From NCBI GenBank assembly GCA_025060105.1, contig JANXCS010000001.1, forward strand, positions 1 through 42,272: 42,272 nt of DNA, in the 5' to 3' direction. The position numbers and the translations under genes are program-made. The notes beneath the pieces were generated by a model. That model did not search any database, was not told the DNA's origin, and saw nothing but the letters and a program-made list of their open reading frames with translations. The stretch is from Pseudothermotoga sp. GTDB lineage: Bacteria; Thermotogota; Thermotogae; Thermotogales; DSM-5069. Shown piece after piece: positions 16,255 to 25,120 of the stretch; the stretch's first letter is position 1; each line of letters begins with the position of its first letter.

Positions 16255-17564
16255 AACTTTTGACCTTCAAAGGTGGCACACATCCACCAGAAAAGAAAGA
16301 ATTGGCGAGAGAAAAACCTTTGGTGAAGATGGATCCACCTCAATTCGTGTACGTGTTTTTGTCGAACCATGCGGGCGCACCGTCGCGACTCGTGGTGAAG
16401 GAAGGCGATTCGGTTAAAACAGGTCAAACGATCGGTGAACCGGGCGGATTCATCTCCGCTTACCTCCATTCACCGGTTACAGGTGTGGTACGTAAGATAG
16501 ACAAGCTTTATCATCCGGTGCAGGGTCGTCCCATGGAGGTTGTGGTGATCGAGCGAACCGACGAAGATCGATGGCAGTTGCTCGAACATAACGATTGGGA
16601 AAATCTCAGTAAAGAACAATTGTTGGAGATCATAAAGCGTGCAGGCATCGTTGGTCTCGGCGGAGCCATGTTCCCGACTCACGTGAAGTTGAACCCACCG
16701 GCTGGTAAGACGATAGATACGTTCATAGTGAACGGTGCGGAGTGCGAGCCGTATCTCACGGTGGATCACAGACTCATGCTCGAAAAAGCCGAGGACCTCG
16801 TGCTCGGCATGAAGATAGTGATGAAGATACTCAACGCGAAGAGGGCTTACATAGGTGTAGAGTCCAACAAGGTGGATGCTTATGAGCATCTCAAAAAGGT
16901 CTGTTCTGATGGTTCCATAGAAGTTGTACTTTTAAAAACTAAATATCCACAGGGTGCTGAGAAGCAACTGATCTACGCCATCACGGGGAGAAAGGTACCA
17001 GTCGGAGGTTTACCTATGGATGTTGGAGTCATCGTTCAAAACGTTCAAACTGTGATCGCGATAAAACAGGCTGTGATAGACAGAAAACCTTTGATAGAGA
17101 GAGCTCTGACCATAACGGGTGAAGCTATCAACAACCCGATGAACGTTGTGGCGAGGGTAGGTACCACCATCCAACAGCTCGTCGAGTTTGCAGGTGGATT
17201 GAAGGAAGACGCAGAGAAACTGATCATGGGAGGCCCCATGACTGGCATAGCGGTGAACAGGTTGGACATTCCCATCCTCAAAGGCACTTCTGGGATCACC
17301 GTATTACCACACGAAAAAGAAGCTGTCAAAAAGCCTTGCATCAGGTGCACCAACTGTGTGATATCTTGTCCTATGGGTTTACAACCATATTTGCTCTATC
17401 TGCTCGGTAACAAGAAGAAATACGATCAAGCAGTCGATGAGGGACTCATGGCTTGTATAGAATGCGGTGTCTGTGCTTATGTGTGCCCATCGAAGATCGA
17501 TCATGTGAGAGTTATAAAGCTCACCAAGAGGGTGTATCAGGCATTGAGAGGTGGTAAGAAATGA
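16251..17564 (+). CDS. rnfC: Rnf complex subunit RnfC
   Basis: RnfC is the peripheral NADH-site subunit of the ferredoxin:NAD+ oxidoreductase (Rnf), which couples electron transfer to Na+ or H+ export. The 437-residue protein has the N-terminal RnfC barrel (GGTHPPEKK), a flavin/NADH domain with GLGGAMFPTHVKL and VNGAECEPYLTVDH, an SLBB-like segment, and two [4Fe-4S] motifs, CIRCTNCVISCP (about residues 365-376) and CIECGVCAYVCP (about 404-415). GTG 16251 overlaps the radical SAM stop as GTGA, with GGAGGTGAT upstream. It is first in the rnfCDGEAB order. Confidence 0.96.
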   Translation: MKLLTFKGGTHPPEKKELAREKPLVKMDPPQFVYVFLSNHAGAPSRLVVKEGDSVKTGQTIGEPGGFISAYLHSPVTGVVRKIDKLYHPVQGRPMEVVVIERTDEDRWQLLEHNDWENLSKEQLLEIIKRAGIVGLGGAMFPTHVKLNPPAGKTIDTFIVNGAECEPYLTVDHRLMLEKAEDLVLGMKIVMKILNAKRAYIGVESNKVDAYEHLKKVCSDGSIEVVLLKTKYPQGAEKQLIYAITGRKVPVGGLPMDVGVIVQNVQTVIAIKQAVIDRKPLIERALTITGEAINNPMNVVARVGTTIQQLVEFAGGLKEDAEKLIMGGPMTGIAVNRLDIPILKGTSGITVLPHEKEAVKKPCIRCTNCVISCPMGLQPYLLYLLGNKKKYDQAVDEGLMACIECGVCAYVCPSKIDHVRVIKLTKRVYQALRGGKK

Positions 17565-18535
17565 AACTCTTAGTGAGTGAAGCTCCACACATAAGAACTC
17601 AAGATTCAGTCAGGTCCATAATGTTGGACGTTCTTTTGGCATTGGCACCTGCAGTGGCGATAGCCAGCTTTTTCTTCGGTTGGTATGCGCTCTTTCTCTG
17701 TCTCTTTGGAGCAGTCTCGGGTGAGTTGATCGAATGGTTCATAATGAAGGTACTTCGCAAGCAAAAGGAGTTCAGTTTCGATTTGAGTGCCGCCGTCACT
17801 GGTCTTTTGCTCGCGATGAACCTTCCACCCACAGCGCCGTGGTGGCTCTTACTGATAGGCCTTTTGGTCGCACTCGGTGTTGCGAAGCACGCTTTCGGTG
17901 GTATAGGTCAGAACATCTTCAACCCCGCGCTCGTTGGAAGAGTTTTCCTGTTGATTTCTTTTCCCACACTGATGACCAAATGGACCAATCCAGTGAGAAA
18001 CTTCAGTAAATCCGCTTGGGATGCGATGACTTCGGCGACCGCACTCGGCGTACTGAAGAATGAAGGTTTCTCAGAAGTTGTGAAAAGGTTCAGTTACGTT
18101 GATTTGTTCTTTGGAAATGTGGGTGGATGCATCGGAGAAACCAGCGCTTTTGTCCTCATTCTCGGCTTCATCTATCTTCTGTACAGAAAGAGGGTCAATC
18201 CGATCATACCTGCAGCTTACATCGGCACGGTCTTCGGCTTTGCGAGCATCATGTATTTATTGAACGCAGAAAGATTTGGAACACCGCTGCTACACATCCT
18301 CAGTGGTGGTCTCTTTCTGGGTGCACTGTTCATGGCCACCGACATGGTCACCAGTCCCATGACGTTGAAAGGCCAAGCGGTGTTCGGTGTTGGGTGCGGT
18401 GTGGTGACGATGATCGTCAGATTGTTCGCAGGATATCCTGAGGGTGTGTCGCTCGCAATATTGCTCATGAACGCACTCGTACCTCTCATAGACAGGATCT
18501 TCAAGCCGAAGATCTTTGGGGAGGTCAAGGTATGA
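17561..18535 (+). CDS. rnfD: Rnf complex subunit RnfD
   Basis: RnfD is an integral membrane subunit of 324 residues with about ten hydrophobic segments. It normally carries FMN bound covalently to a threonine. The attachment motif here is TSATAL, with Thr160, in place of the more common SGAT; a similar TSAT form occurs in clostridial RnfD as I recall. The conserved NIFNPALVGRVF and DMVTSPMT segments, which line the ion and electron path, are present. Start and stop overlap the neighbouring rnf genes by 4 bases (ATGA). It should be membrane embedded next to RnfG, RnfE and RnfA. Confidence 0.96.
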   Translation: MKLLVSEAPHIRTQDSVRSIMLDVLLALAPAVAIASFFFGWYALFLCLFGAVSGELIEWFIMKVLRKQKEFSFDLSAAVTGLLLAMNLPPTAPWWLLLIGLLVALGVAKHAFGGIGQNIFNPALVGRVFLLISFPTLMTKWTNPVRNFSKSAWDAMTSATALGVLKNEGFSEVVKRFSYVDLFFGNVGGCIGETSAFVLILGFIYLLYRKRVNPIIPAAYIGTVFGFASIMYLLNAERFGTPLLHILSGGLFLGALFMATDMVTSPMTLKGQAVFGVGCGVVTMIVRLFAGYPEGVSLAILLMNALVPLIDRIFKPKIFGEVKV

Positions 18536-19200
18536 AAGAATACATCAAAACAGGAATCATATTGATGGTTTACTGCACCATCGCTGGTTTTGCGTTGGGA
18601 TTTGTTTACCACATAACGAAGGATAGAATCGCTCTGACCGAGATACAGGAAAAACTCGGCGCCGTCGAGACCGTTTTAAAAGATGAAACAGGAAACTACA
18701 TCGTGCCGTTGGATCAGTTGAAGTCCGTGGTTTCGCAGACAGATCAGGAAGTGAAAGTGATCTTTGAGAACGCCAAGGGAAAGGTTTATTCTCCAATCTA
18801 CGAGTTCGACTCGCCTCAGGGGAAAGTTTATGTGCTCACGGGTTCGAGCCTCGGTTACGGTGGACCCGTGACGGTCGTTGCGTGTTTTGTGAAAAAATCT
18901 GAAGGTTTTTCACTGTTTTCTTTGAAAGTGACGGACTTTTCCCAAGAAACGCCTGGTCTGGGAGCAAAGATCGGCGAAGAAGAGATACAGAGAAGGTTTT
19001 ATCCTATGGAAGCTTCAGCCATAGCCAACGGTGTTAGGGTCGATAAAGACGCAAACTTAACGCATCTGTCGGCCGAAGAAGCCAAAAAACAAGGTGTTGC
19101 AAAGGTGAGCGATGTGATGACCGGAGCAACGATCACACCACGTGCTGTGGCGAACGCACTGAACGCCATGCTTGATTACCTGTCGGAGGTGAAAAAATGA
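18532..19200 (+). CDS. rnfG: Rnf complex subunit RnfG
   Basis: RnfG (222 residues) has one N-terminal membrane helix (about residues 7-28) and an extracytoplasmic FMN-binding domain. The flavinylation motif MTGATITPRAV is intact, with the acceptor Thr at residue 200, close to the C-terminus. Covalent FMN there needs an ApbE-type flavin transferase, which is not in the window. It overlaps rnfD and rnfE by 4 bases each. Confidence 0.95.
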   Translation: MKEYIKTGIILMVYCTIAGFALGFVYHITKDRIALTEIQEKLGAVETVLKDETGNYIVPLDQLKSVVSQTDQEVKVIFENAKGKVYSPIYEFDSPQGKVYVLTGSSLGYGGPVTVVACFVKKSEGFSLFSLKVTDFSQETPGLGAKIGEEEIQRRFYPMEASAIANGVRVDKDANLTHLSAEEAKKQGVAKVSDVMTGATITPRAVANALNAMLDYLSEVKK

Positions 19201-19799
19201 GCCGACTCAAGGAGTTCACCAAAGGCTTTTTCAAAGAGAACGCCACGTACGTTCAGGTGCTTGGTATGTGTCCCACCCTCGCCGTGACCACGAACGCGAT
19301 CAACGGTTTTGGAATGGGGTTGGCAGCAACGGTGGTACTCACACTCTCCAATGTGGCGATATCTTCCGTCAGGAAAGGTGTGCCGAACAAGATCAGAATA
19401 CCTGTGTTCATAACTCTCATAGCGACTTTCGTCACCATAGTCGATCTTTTGATGCATGCGTTCATGTACAGCCTGTGGAAAGCGCTTGGTATATTCATAC
19501 CTTTGATAGTGGTCAACTGTATCATAATGGGACGTGCGGAAGCTTACGCTTCAAAAAACGATGTTTTGAATTCAACGCTCGATGGTCTTGGGGTTGGACT
19601 CGGTTTCACTGGCTCGCTCGTACTTCTGGGTTCGATCAGAGAAATTCTTGGTAATGGAACGGTCTTTGGTTTGAAACTTTGGGAAGGGTTCAACATGTTC
19701 GCTATGATCCTTCCACCTGGTGGTTACATGACTTTGGGATTACTCGCAGCGCTGTTCGGCTGGATCGGTTTGAAACGCAAGAGAGGTGAGCAGAAATGA
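19197..19799 (+). CDS. rnfE: Rnf complex subunit RnfE
   Basis: RnfE (200 residues) is a six-helix membrane subunit homologous to NqrD and related to RnfA. It has the paired cysteines that, with those of RnfA, hold an intramembrane iron-sulphur cluster: Cys25 in GMCPTLAVT and Cys108 in VNCIIMGRAEA. The IREILGNGTVFG segment is typical of RnfE. Start and stop overlap the adjoining rnf genes as ATGA. Confidence 0.95.
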   Translation: MSRLKEFTKGFFKENATYVQVLGMCPTLAVTTNAINGFGMGLAATVVLTLSNVAISSVRKGVPNKIRIPVFITLIATFVTIVDLLMHAFMYSLWKALGIFIPLIVVNCIIMGRAEAYASKNDVLNSTLDGLGVGLGFTGSLVLLGSIREILGNGTVFGLKLWEGFNMFAMILPPGGYMTLGLLAALFGWIGLKRKRGEQK

Positions 19800-20371
19800 G
19801 GGTGTTCTTGATACTCTTTTCTGCTTTGTTGATAAACAACTATGTGTTTATAAGGTTTCTCGGAATATGTCCGTTCCTGGGGGTTTCTAAAAAACTCGAT
19901 ACGGCCATAGGTATGGGCTTTGCTGCCACATTCGTGTTGGTTATGTCTTCTGTGATAACTTGGTTCGTCAACCTGTTGCTCGTCATGGCTGGGTTGGAAT
20001 TCCTCAGAACGGTTTCTTTCATACTCGTCATAGCCACGTTCGTTCAGTTCGTTGAATTCGTGATAAAGAAGAACAGTCCAACTCTGTACGAAGCTCTAGG
20101 GATATACCTTCCACTGATCACGACGAACTGTATCATTCTGGGTGTTGCCATACTCAACGCACAGGCGAAATACAGTCTCTTAGAAGCTGCGTTCCACGCA
20201 CTCGGAGCAGGCTTAGGTTTCTTGGTCGCGCTGGTGATATTCGCGGGTATAAGAGAAAGATTGGAGCTTTATGAACTACCGAAATCGTTCGAAGGTCTTC
20301 CAATAGCTTTGATCTTGGCATCGATCATTTCCATGGCGTTCATGGGTTTCCAAGGGCTCATAAAGCTGTGA
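19796..20371 (+). CDS. rnfA: Rnf complex subunit RnfA
   Basis: RnfA (191 residues) is the six-helix partner of RnfE, inserted in inverted topology. Cys25 (GICPFLGVS) and Cys112 (TTNCIILG) match the cysteines that contribute to the shared intramembrane cluster. The IRERLELYELPKSFEGLPI region near the C-terminus is typical of RnfA. It overlaps rnfE by 4 bases and ends 10 bases before rnfB. Confidence 0.95.
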   Translation: MRVFLILFSALLINNYVFIRFLGICPFLGVSKKLDTAIGMGFAATFVLVMSSVITWFVNLLLVMAGLEFLRTVSFILVIATFVQFVEFVIKKNSPTLYEALGIYLPLITTNCIILGVAILNAQAKYSLLEAAFHALGAGLGFLVALVIFAGIRERLELYELPKSFEGLPIALILASIISMAFMGFQGLIKL

Positions 20372-20381
20372 GGTGGTCGTC

Positions 20382-20669
20382 GTGTTGATCGTCTATTCGA
20401 CTTTGCTCATGTCGATCCTTGGATTCACTTTCGGTACATTCCTCGCTTATTCGGCGAAAAAGTTTGAGGTGAAGGAAGATCCGCGTGTTGAGCTAGTCAA
20501 AGCGGTTTTACCCGGAGCCAACTGCGGTGCTTGTGGCTATGCTGGTTGTGAGGCTTTTGCGAAGGCAATCATAGCCGGTAAAGTGACGCCGGAAATGTGC
20601 ACCCCAGGGAAGGCTTCCGGTGTGGCTGAGAAAATAAAGGAGATTTTGAAACAGAATGCACCCAATTGA
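20382..20669 (+). CDS. rnfB: Rnf complex subunit RnfB, short form
   Basis: RnfB is the ferredoxin-facing subunit of the complex. This version is only 95 residues: one N-terminal membrane helix (about 2-22), then a single [4Fe-4S] domain with Cys48, Cys51, Cys56 and Cys73 (CGACGYAGC...C). The C-terminal ferredoxin domains found in most RnfB proteins (family length roughly 180 to over 300) are missing. The stop is clean, with no remnant of them in any frame before dprA. GTG 20382 is chosen because GAGGTGG precedes it by 5 bases; the GTG at 20373 lies inside that site. Its last 14 bases overlap dprA. Confidence 0.9.
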   Translation: MLIVYSTLLMSILGFTFGTFLAYSAKKFEVKEDPRVELVKAVLPGANCGACGYAGCEAFAKAIIAGKVTPEMCTPGKASGVAEKIKEILKQNAPN

Positions 20670-21675
20670 AATCTTCGCCTTATGGAAGTTCGGCAAGTAC
20701 GATTTGAATACTTTGAAGAACTTCAACGAAGAATTCGAATGTCTCGAAGAAGTTTGTAAATCGAAATTTTTTGAGCTAGAAAGAATCGATTTTGATGCTG
20801 TAAAGAGATTTGCAGACGAGCAGATCGAACAAGCAGAGAAAAAAGGAATCAAGGTGTTGAGTCTTTGGAGTGAGGATTATCCTCCGCTTCTTAAAGAGAT
20901 CGCATCACCTCCCATCGTGCTGTTCTACCTTGGGGATGCAGAGTTGTTAAAGCGTGATTGTATCTCGATAGTTGGTACAAGAAGGATGACAAGCTACGGT
21001 AAGAAAGTCGCGCACCAGATTGCTTTCACGGTAGCACAGGCAGGCATCGTTGTGGTCAGTGGTCTTGCCTTTGGTATCGACAGTTGCGCACACAGTGCGG
21101 CACTCGAAGCCGGAGGAAAAACCATCGCTGTACTTGGAACCGGTGTCGATGTACCGTACCCCGTCTCAAACAGAAAAATCTATGAGAAAATAGTTCAAGA
21201 TGGATGCGTTGTGAGCGAATTTCCCCTTGGAACCAAGGCGATGAAGCAAAATTTTCCCATGCGAAACAGGATCATCGCCGGTCTGAGCAGAGCCACCGTG
21301 GTGGTTGAGGCACCAAAAGACAGTGGAGCACTCATAACCGCACGCTTTGCAGTGGATATGGGACGTGATGTGTTCGCAGTTCCCGCCGACATAGATAGAT
21401 CTTCCAGTGAAGGTTGCAATTGGTTGTTGAAAATGGGAGCAATTCCTTTGACTGATCCGTCGCAGTTGCTCGATCATTATGGGCTGAAGAGTGAATCTAG
21501 TGAAGAGAAAGATGGATTTTTTGATATCTTCTCGAAAGGTCCTCTATATTTCGATGAGATAGTGAACCTTTTGGGGGTTGAACCGTCGCAGGTTTTGATG
21601 CTGTTGACGGAGTACGAACTGTCGGGAAAGATCACCAAGCTCGAAGATGGTCGATATCATAAATTGGGGAGGTAG
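20656..21675 (+). CDS. dprA: DNA-processing protein DprA (Smf)
   Basis: DprA binds incoming single-stranded DNA during transformation and loads RecA. The 339-residue protein has an N-terminal helical region, a Rossmann-like core with [32 protein letters not shown] and [10 protein letters not shown], and a C-terminal winged-helix domain (about 275-335, [19 protein letters not shown]). ATG 20656 lies inside the end of rnfB; an AAGGAG is about 13 bases upstream, rather far, so coupling to rnfB translation may matter. Its place between rnfB and ackA is unrelated to metabolism. A general recombination role is also possible. Confidence 0.93.
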   Translation: MHPIEIFALWKFGKYDLNTLKNFNEEFECLEEVCKSKFFELERIDFDAVKRFADEQIEQAEKKGIKVLSLWSEDYPPLLKEIASPPIVLFYLGDAELLKRDCISIVGTRRMTSYGKKVAHQIAFTVAQAGIVVVSGLAFGIDSCAHSAALEAGGKTIAVLGTGVDVPYPVSNRKIYEKIVQDGCVVSEFPLGTKAMKQNFPMRNRIIAGLSRATVVVEAPKDSGALITARFAVDMGRDVFAVPADIDRSSSEGCNWLLKMGAIPLTDPSQLLDHYGLKSESSEEKDGFFDIFSKGPLYFDEIVNLLGVEPSQVLMLLTEYELSGKITKLEDGRYHKLGR

Positions 21676-21680
21676 ATCGT

Positions 21681-22901
21681 GTGAAGGTGCTCGTCGTGAA
21701 CTGCGGGAGTTCTTCAGTTAAATATCAGTTCATCGACATGAACGGTGAAAAAGTTCTGTGCAAAGGTCTTGCCGAGAGGATAGGAATAGAAGGCGGTAGA
21801 CTGGTGCACCGTGTGAACGCAGATAAACACGTCATCGAGAAGAACATGAAGGACCATGAAGAAGCCCTCAAGTTGGTTCTCGAAATCCTTGTGGATCCAG
21901 AAATAGGCGTCATCAAATCTCTTTCTGAGATCGATGCGGTTGGTCACAGGGTCGTACACGGCGGTGAGAAATTTGCAAGTTCTGTTCTCATCGACGAAGA
22001 GGTGCTGAAGGTTTTGGAGGAAAATATTCACCTCGCGCCGCTGCACAACCCACCGAACATTCTGGGAATAAAGGCCATCCAGAGGTTGTTACCAAACGTT
22101 CCTAACGTCGGCGTTTTCGATACGGCGTTCCACCAGTCCATACCGAAGAAAGCTTATTTGTATGGTTTGCCCTATGAGTTTTATGAAAAGTTCAGGATCA
22201 GAAGGTATGGCTTCCACGGAACCAGTCACAGATACGTTTCGAAGAGGGCGGCAGAGATACTCGGAAGAGATTATTACGATTTCAAAGTGATCACGTGTCA
22301 TCTCGGCAACGGTGCTTCTATAGCCGCGATCAGACACGGAAAGTCCATCGACACTTCCATGGGATTCACACCCCTGGAAGGGTTGGTGATGGGTACCAGG
22401 TGTGGCGACATGGATCCAGCGATCGTTATTTATCTGCAACAGAACCTTGGAATGTCTGTCGATAAGGTCTACGATCTTTTGAACAAAAAGAGCGGTATGC
22501 TGGGTTTGACGAACAATTTGAGTTCAGACATGAGGGACATCGAGGACGCTGCGATGGCTGGAAACGAAATTGCTCAACTCGCACTCGACATATACGTGTA
22601 TCGCATCGCGAAATACATTGGTGCTTACGCAGCGGCGATGAACGGAGTGGATGCGATCGTGTTCACAGCGGGCGTTGGTGAGAACTCGCCCTATGTGAGA
22701 GAGAAAGTGTGTGAATATCTTGGCTTTCTCGGTGTGAAGATCGACAGACAGTTGAACAACGTGAAGGGCGTTGAGAGGATCATAAGCACACCTGACTCCA
22801 AGGTGGCTGTGATCATAGTGCCGACGAACGAAGAACTCATCATCGCCAGAGATACTAAGTACATAGTCGAGAACAAAGTGAAAGAACTCAAGCTCTTTTG
22901 A
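21681..22901 (+). CDS. ackA: Acetate kinase
   Basis: Acetate kinase makes ATP and acetate from acetyl phosphate and ADP, the last step of fermentative acetate formation. The 406-residue length is standard. Motifs present: [12 protein letters not shown] at the N-terminus, [42 protein letters not shown] with the catalytic region, and TAGVGENS near the C-terminus. GTG 21681 has GGGGAGGT 6 bases upstream, overlapping the dprA stop. It ends the long plus-strand run, and its 3' end overlaps the facing methyltransferase by 14 bases. Confidence 0.97.
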   Translation: MKVLVVNCGSSSVKYQFIDMNGEKVLCKGLAERIGIEGGRLVHRVNADKHVIEKNMKDHEEALKLVLEILVDPEIGVIKSLSEIDAVGHRVVHGGEKFASSVLIDEEVLKVLEENIHLAPLHNPPNILGIKAIQRLLPNVPNVGVFDTAFHQSIPKKAYLYGLPYEFYEKFRIRRYGFHGTSHRYVSKRAAEILGRDYYDFKVITCHLGNGASIAAIRHGKSIDTSMGFTPLEGLVMGTRCGDMDPAIVIYLQQNLGMSVDKVYDLLNKKSGMLGLTNNLSSDMRDIEDAAMAGNEIAQLALDIYVYRIAKYIGAYAAAMNGVDAIVFTAGVGENSPYVREKVCEYLGFLGVKIDRQLNNVKGVERIISTPDSKVAVIIVPTNEELIIARDTKYIVENKVKELKLF

Positions 22902-23574
22902 GCACAACTGGGGGCTCGATTTTCAAACCGATGCCCCCATTTTTCACACCTTTCACGATCATCAAAACGGCGTTCCTCTTTGGTTCACCGTAAACTGGTA
23001 CCAACCATTTGGGTTGCAGTTTCCTTTCTAAGAATTTCTTCGTCCAAAACATCAAATGTTCACAAGATAATACGAAAACGAACTTTCCTCTATTTCTTAG
23101 AAGATAGAACGTTGCTTCAATGAACGTTTCCGCCTCTTTCAAGTTTGAGGATCTGCTCTCGCTACGGAGCTTTGATGGACTTGGAACACCTGTTAAATGA
23201 TGCGGTGGATTACAGATGACTAAATCGAATTTTTCAGCCTCGAAAGCCATTCTGACTTGTTCACAAGATACGTTGTGAACGAACATTCTGCCCTCAAGAG
23301 AATTCAATCTCACCGTTTCGTGCGCGGCATCAGCTAAAAGTGGATTCTTCTCTATCGAGTAAACCACGATATCGTGATTCATCGCAAGATAAGCTGAGAC
23401 GATACCAATTCCACAACCCAATTCGACTACTAGATCACCATCCTTCGGCCTTGCGTACCATGCCAGCAACGTGGAAGCGTGCGTGGGTCGGTGATCCTTA
23501 CCGAGGTCTGGAACACGTACATTTCTCAACAAGTTGGGATCGAAATCATCTTTGAACGATCTCGACGAAGCCAA
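22888..23574 (-). CDS. TrmN6-like N6-adenine methyltransferase
   Basis: A class I SAM-dependent methyltransferase of 228 residues. The SAM motif [16 protein letters not shown] (about residues 48-63) and the catalytic NPPH (about 124-127) are both present. NPPH or NPPY marks amino-group methyltransferases acting on adenine or similar targets. Overall pattern fits the tRNA1(Val) m6A37 methyltransferase family (TrmN6/YfiC), but a different RNA or protein-glutamine substrate cannot be excluded. TTG 23574 lies within the end of the beta-helix gene (29-base overlap) and has only a weak ribosome site, so translation is probably coupled. It is the last gene of the operon. Confidence 0.82.
   Translation of the reverse strand: MASSRSFKDDFDPNLLRNVRVPDLGKDHRPTHASTLLAWYARPKDGDLVVELGCGIGIVSAYLAMNHDIVVYSIEKNPLLADAAHETVRLNSLEGRMFVHNVSCEQVRMAFEAEKFDLVICNPPHHLTGVPSPSKLRSESRSSNLKEAETFIEATFYLLRNRGKFVFVLSCEHLMFWTKKFLERKLQPKWLVPVYGEPKRNAVLMIVKGVKNGGIGLKIEPPVVLKRA
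22909..22944 (+). terminator. Intrinsic terminator of ackA, inside the facing gene
   Basis: TGGGGGC (22909-22915) pairs with GCCCCCA (22933-22939), with a further TCG/CGA pairing in the loop and a T tract after it (22940-22944). It starts 8 bases after the ackA stop and lies wholly inside the 3' coding part of the minus-strand methyltransferase. Confidence 0.8.
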
Positions 23575-25120
23575 ACTTCACTATCTCTCCCATGGTTTGA
23601 GTTTTGGAAAGCTTCCACCTAGAGTCTCTCAACTGTAGCGCTTTACTGCCGGTTAGTACAGAAGCGAATGTTTCTATCACAGAATAACCATTGGCTGAAA
23701 CTGCCAAATCGCCGTTGATCTGTGTACTCCTCACACGTAGTACAGAAAAGTTCTGTACATCTATGCCGACCTTGCCACTGACCCAGCTGTCAACAAGTTC
23801 GAGGTTGGAAAGATCCGAGATCGAAACGGCCGCGTTGGACGAATAAAAGGTGCAAGAATACGCTCTCATTTTGGAACTTTGAGACAGCTTGAGCTGAGAC
23901 ATCTTTGAATTCAACATGGTTGCATCACCACAGTTGAGAATCTCCAAGTTTTCGAATTCGCAGGAATCTATCCACAGCTTTCTCACGTTTTCTAGGATCA
24001 ATCTTTCTGCCTTAACGTTTTTGAGAGTCAGTAGCGATGAACGGGTCAAGCGGATGTTCGCTGTTGACAAATTCACATTCGACAACCATACACTCGTGGC
24101 ACCATCTACGAAGACGTTCGATTCTATCTTTGCGCCGTTGACGATCAATTTACCGGATTCCACCACAACCAAATTCCCAGGACCTGTAACCTTCGAATTT
24201 TGTTGTAACACCAACGTCCCTCGCACGATCAGCTCACAATTGCTGTTGATCTTCAAAGTTGCACCTGGTCTCAAAACAACCATCTGTCCTGCAGGAATGA
24301 CTATTTTTCCAAAGACGGCGTGTTCTGATTGCAAGGAGCAACTGTCAGCAAGGCTCATGATGATGGGATTTTGATATTGGACGAGTTTGCCGTCTTTATA
24401 ATAGAGTGCTGGAAAGCTTTCATTGTTCGCACTGTCTAGGTCACACACGAAAACGAACTGGTCTGACAGTTCACTCGCCCTAGTTTCGAAAGCCTCGATG
24501 GCACCATCGCGTACTGTGTAGACTCTATGCACGCGGTTTGAAATTATCTTGCCTTGATTCACCTGTGGCGAACTCGGAAGTGTGGATACGACGATGAACT
24601 TGTAAGTTTGATCGACCGTGTTTCCGTTGCTATCTTTGCAGATGATTCTCAGTCTTCTCTCACCAGAGTTCAAAAAGAACGTGTCGATTTCGAGTTTTCC
24701 ATACTTTGGTGGGTCGATCTTGTTACCATCCACGTAAACGGTGTACTTCAACGTTCTTGGATCATCCCAATCGTCTTCCACAGAGACGTCCATCACGAGT
24801 TTTCCGAGTGAGACATAGCTTGGAACTTTCAATTTCATCTGTGGAGGATTGTCTTTGTTGGCATCGATGCGAAGGATGATGCGCGAACCTTTGACGCCGG
24901 CTTTGATCGGTGTCAAGATCAACGTTGTGTTGTAATTCTTTCGCCAAGGCACAACCAGCTTTGATGAAGGGAGTGTGATCTTGTTCTTCTCGATCTCTAG
25001 TTCGACTTCATCGTAGCTTTCCAACCCCGTGATGATCAGCTGTGAACTTTTGAAATGATATCTCACCGTTGCGAAAGCGAGACAACTCAAAAGGAGAAAT
25101 AGAATTATTGATCTTCTCAT
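23546..25120 (-). CDS. Secreted beta-helix-like protein of unknown function
   Basis: A 524-residue exported protein. A signal peptide is clear (MRRSIILFLLLSCLAFA, cleavage near residue 17). Residues about 20-210 look like beta-rich, Ig-like domains (VSVEDDWDDPRTLKYTVYVDG). From about 265 to 510 short beta-strand repeats dominate, with hydrophobic residues at regular spacing and Asn/Ser turns (LTLKNVKAERLILENVRKL), the pattern of a right-handed parallel beta-helix. No catalytic residues of pectate lyases or other polysaccharide lyases were identified. It starts within the ABC exporter stop (ATGA). Cell-envelope or periplasmic localisation is inferred. A structural or glycan-binding role is possible but not shown. 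Confidence 0.75.
   Translation of the reverse strand: MRRSIILFLLLSCLAFATVRYHFKSSQLIITGLESYDEVELEIEKNKITLPSSKLVVPWRKNYNTTLILTPIKAGVKGSRIILRIDANKDNPPQMKLKVPSYVSLGKLVMDVSVEDDWDDPRTLKYTVYVDGNKIDPPKYGKLEIDTFFLNSGERRLRIICKDSNGNTVDQTYKFIVVSTLPSSPQVNQGKIISNRVHRVYTVRDGAIEAFETRASELSDQFVFVCDLDSANNESFPALYYKDGKLVQYQNPIIMSLADSCSLQSEHAVFGKIVIPAGQMVVLRPGATLKINSNCELIVRGTLVLQQNSKVTGPGNLVVVESGKLIVNGAKIESNVFVDGATSVWLSNVNLSTANIRLTRSSLLTLKNVKAERLILENVRKLWIDSCEFENLEILNCGDATMLNSKMSQLKLSQSSKMRAYSCTFYSSNAAVSISDLSNLELVDSWVSGKVGIDVQNFSVLRVRSTQINGDLAVSANGYSVIETFASVLTGSKALQLRDSRWKLSKTQTMGEIVKFGFVEIVQR

Noticed and set aside
20373-20381. GTG 20373 as rnfB start
   Set aside because: It lies within the GAGGTGG ribosome site of the GTG at 20382.
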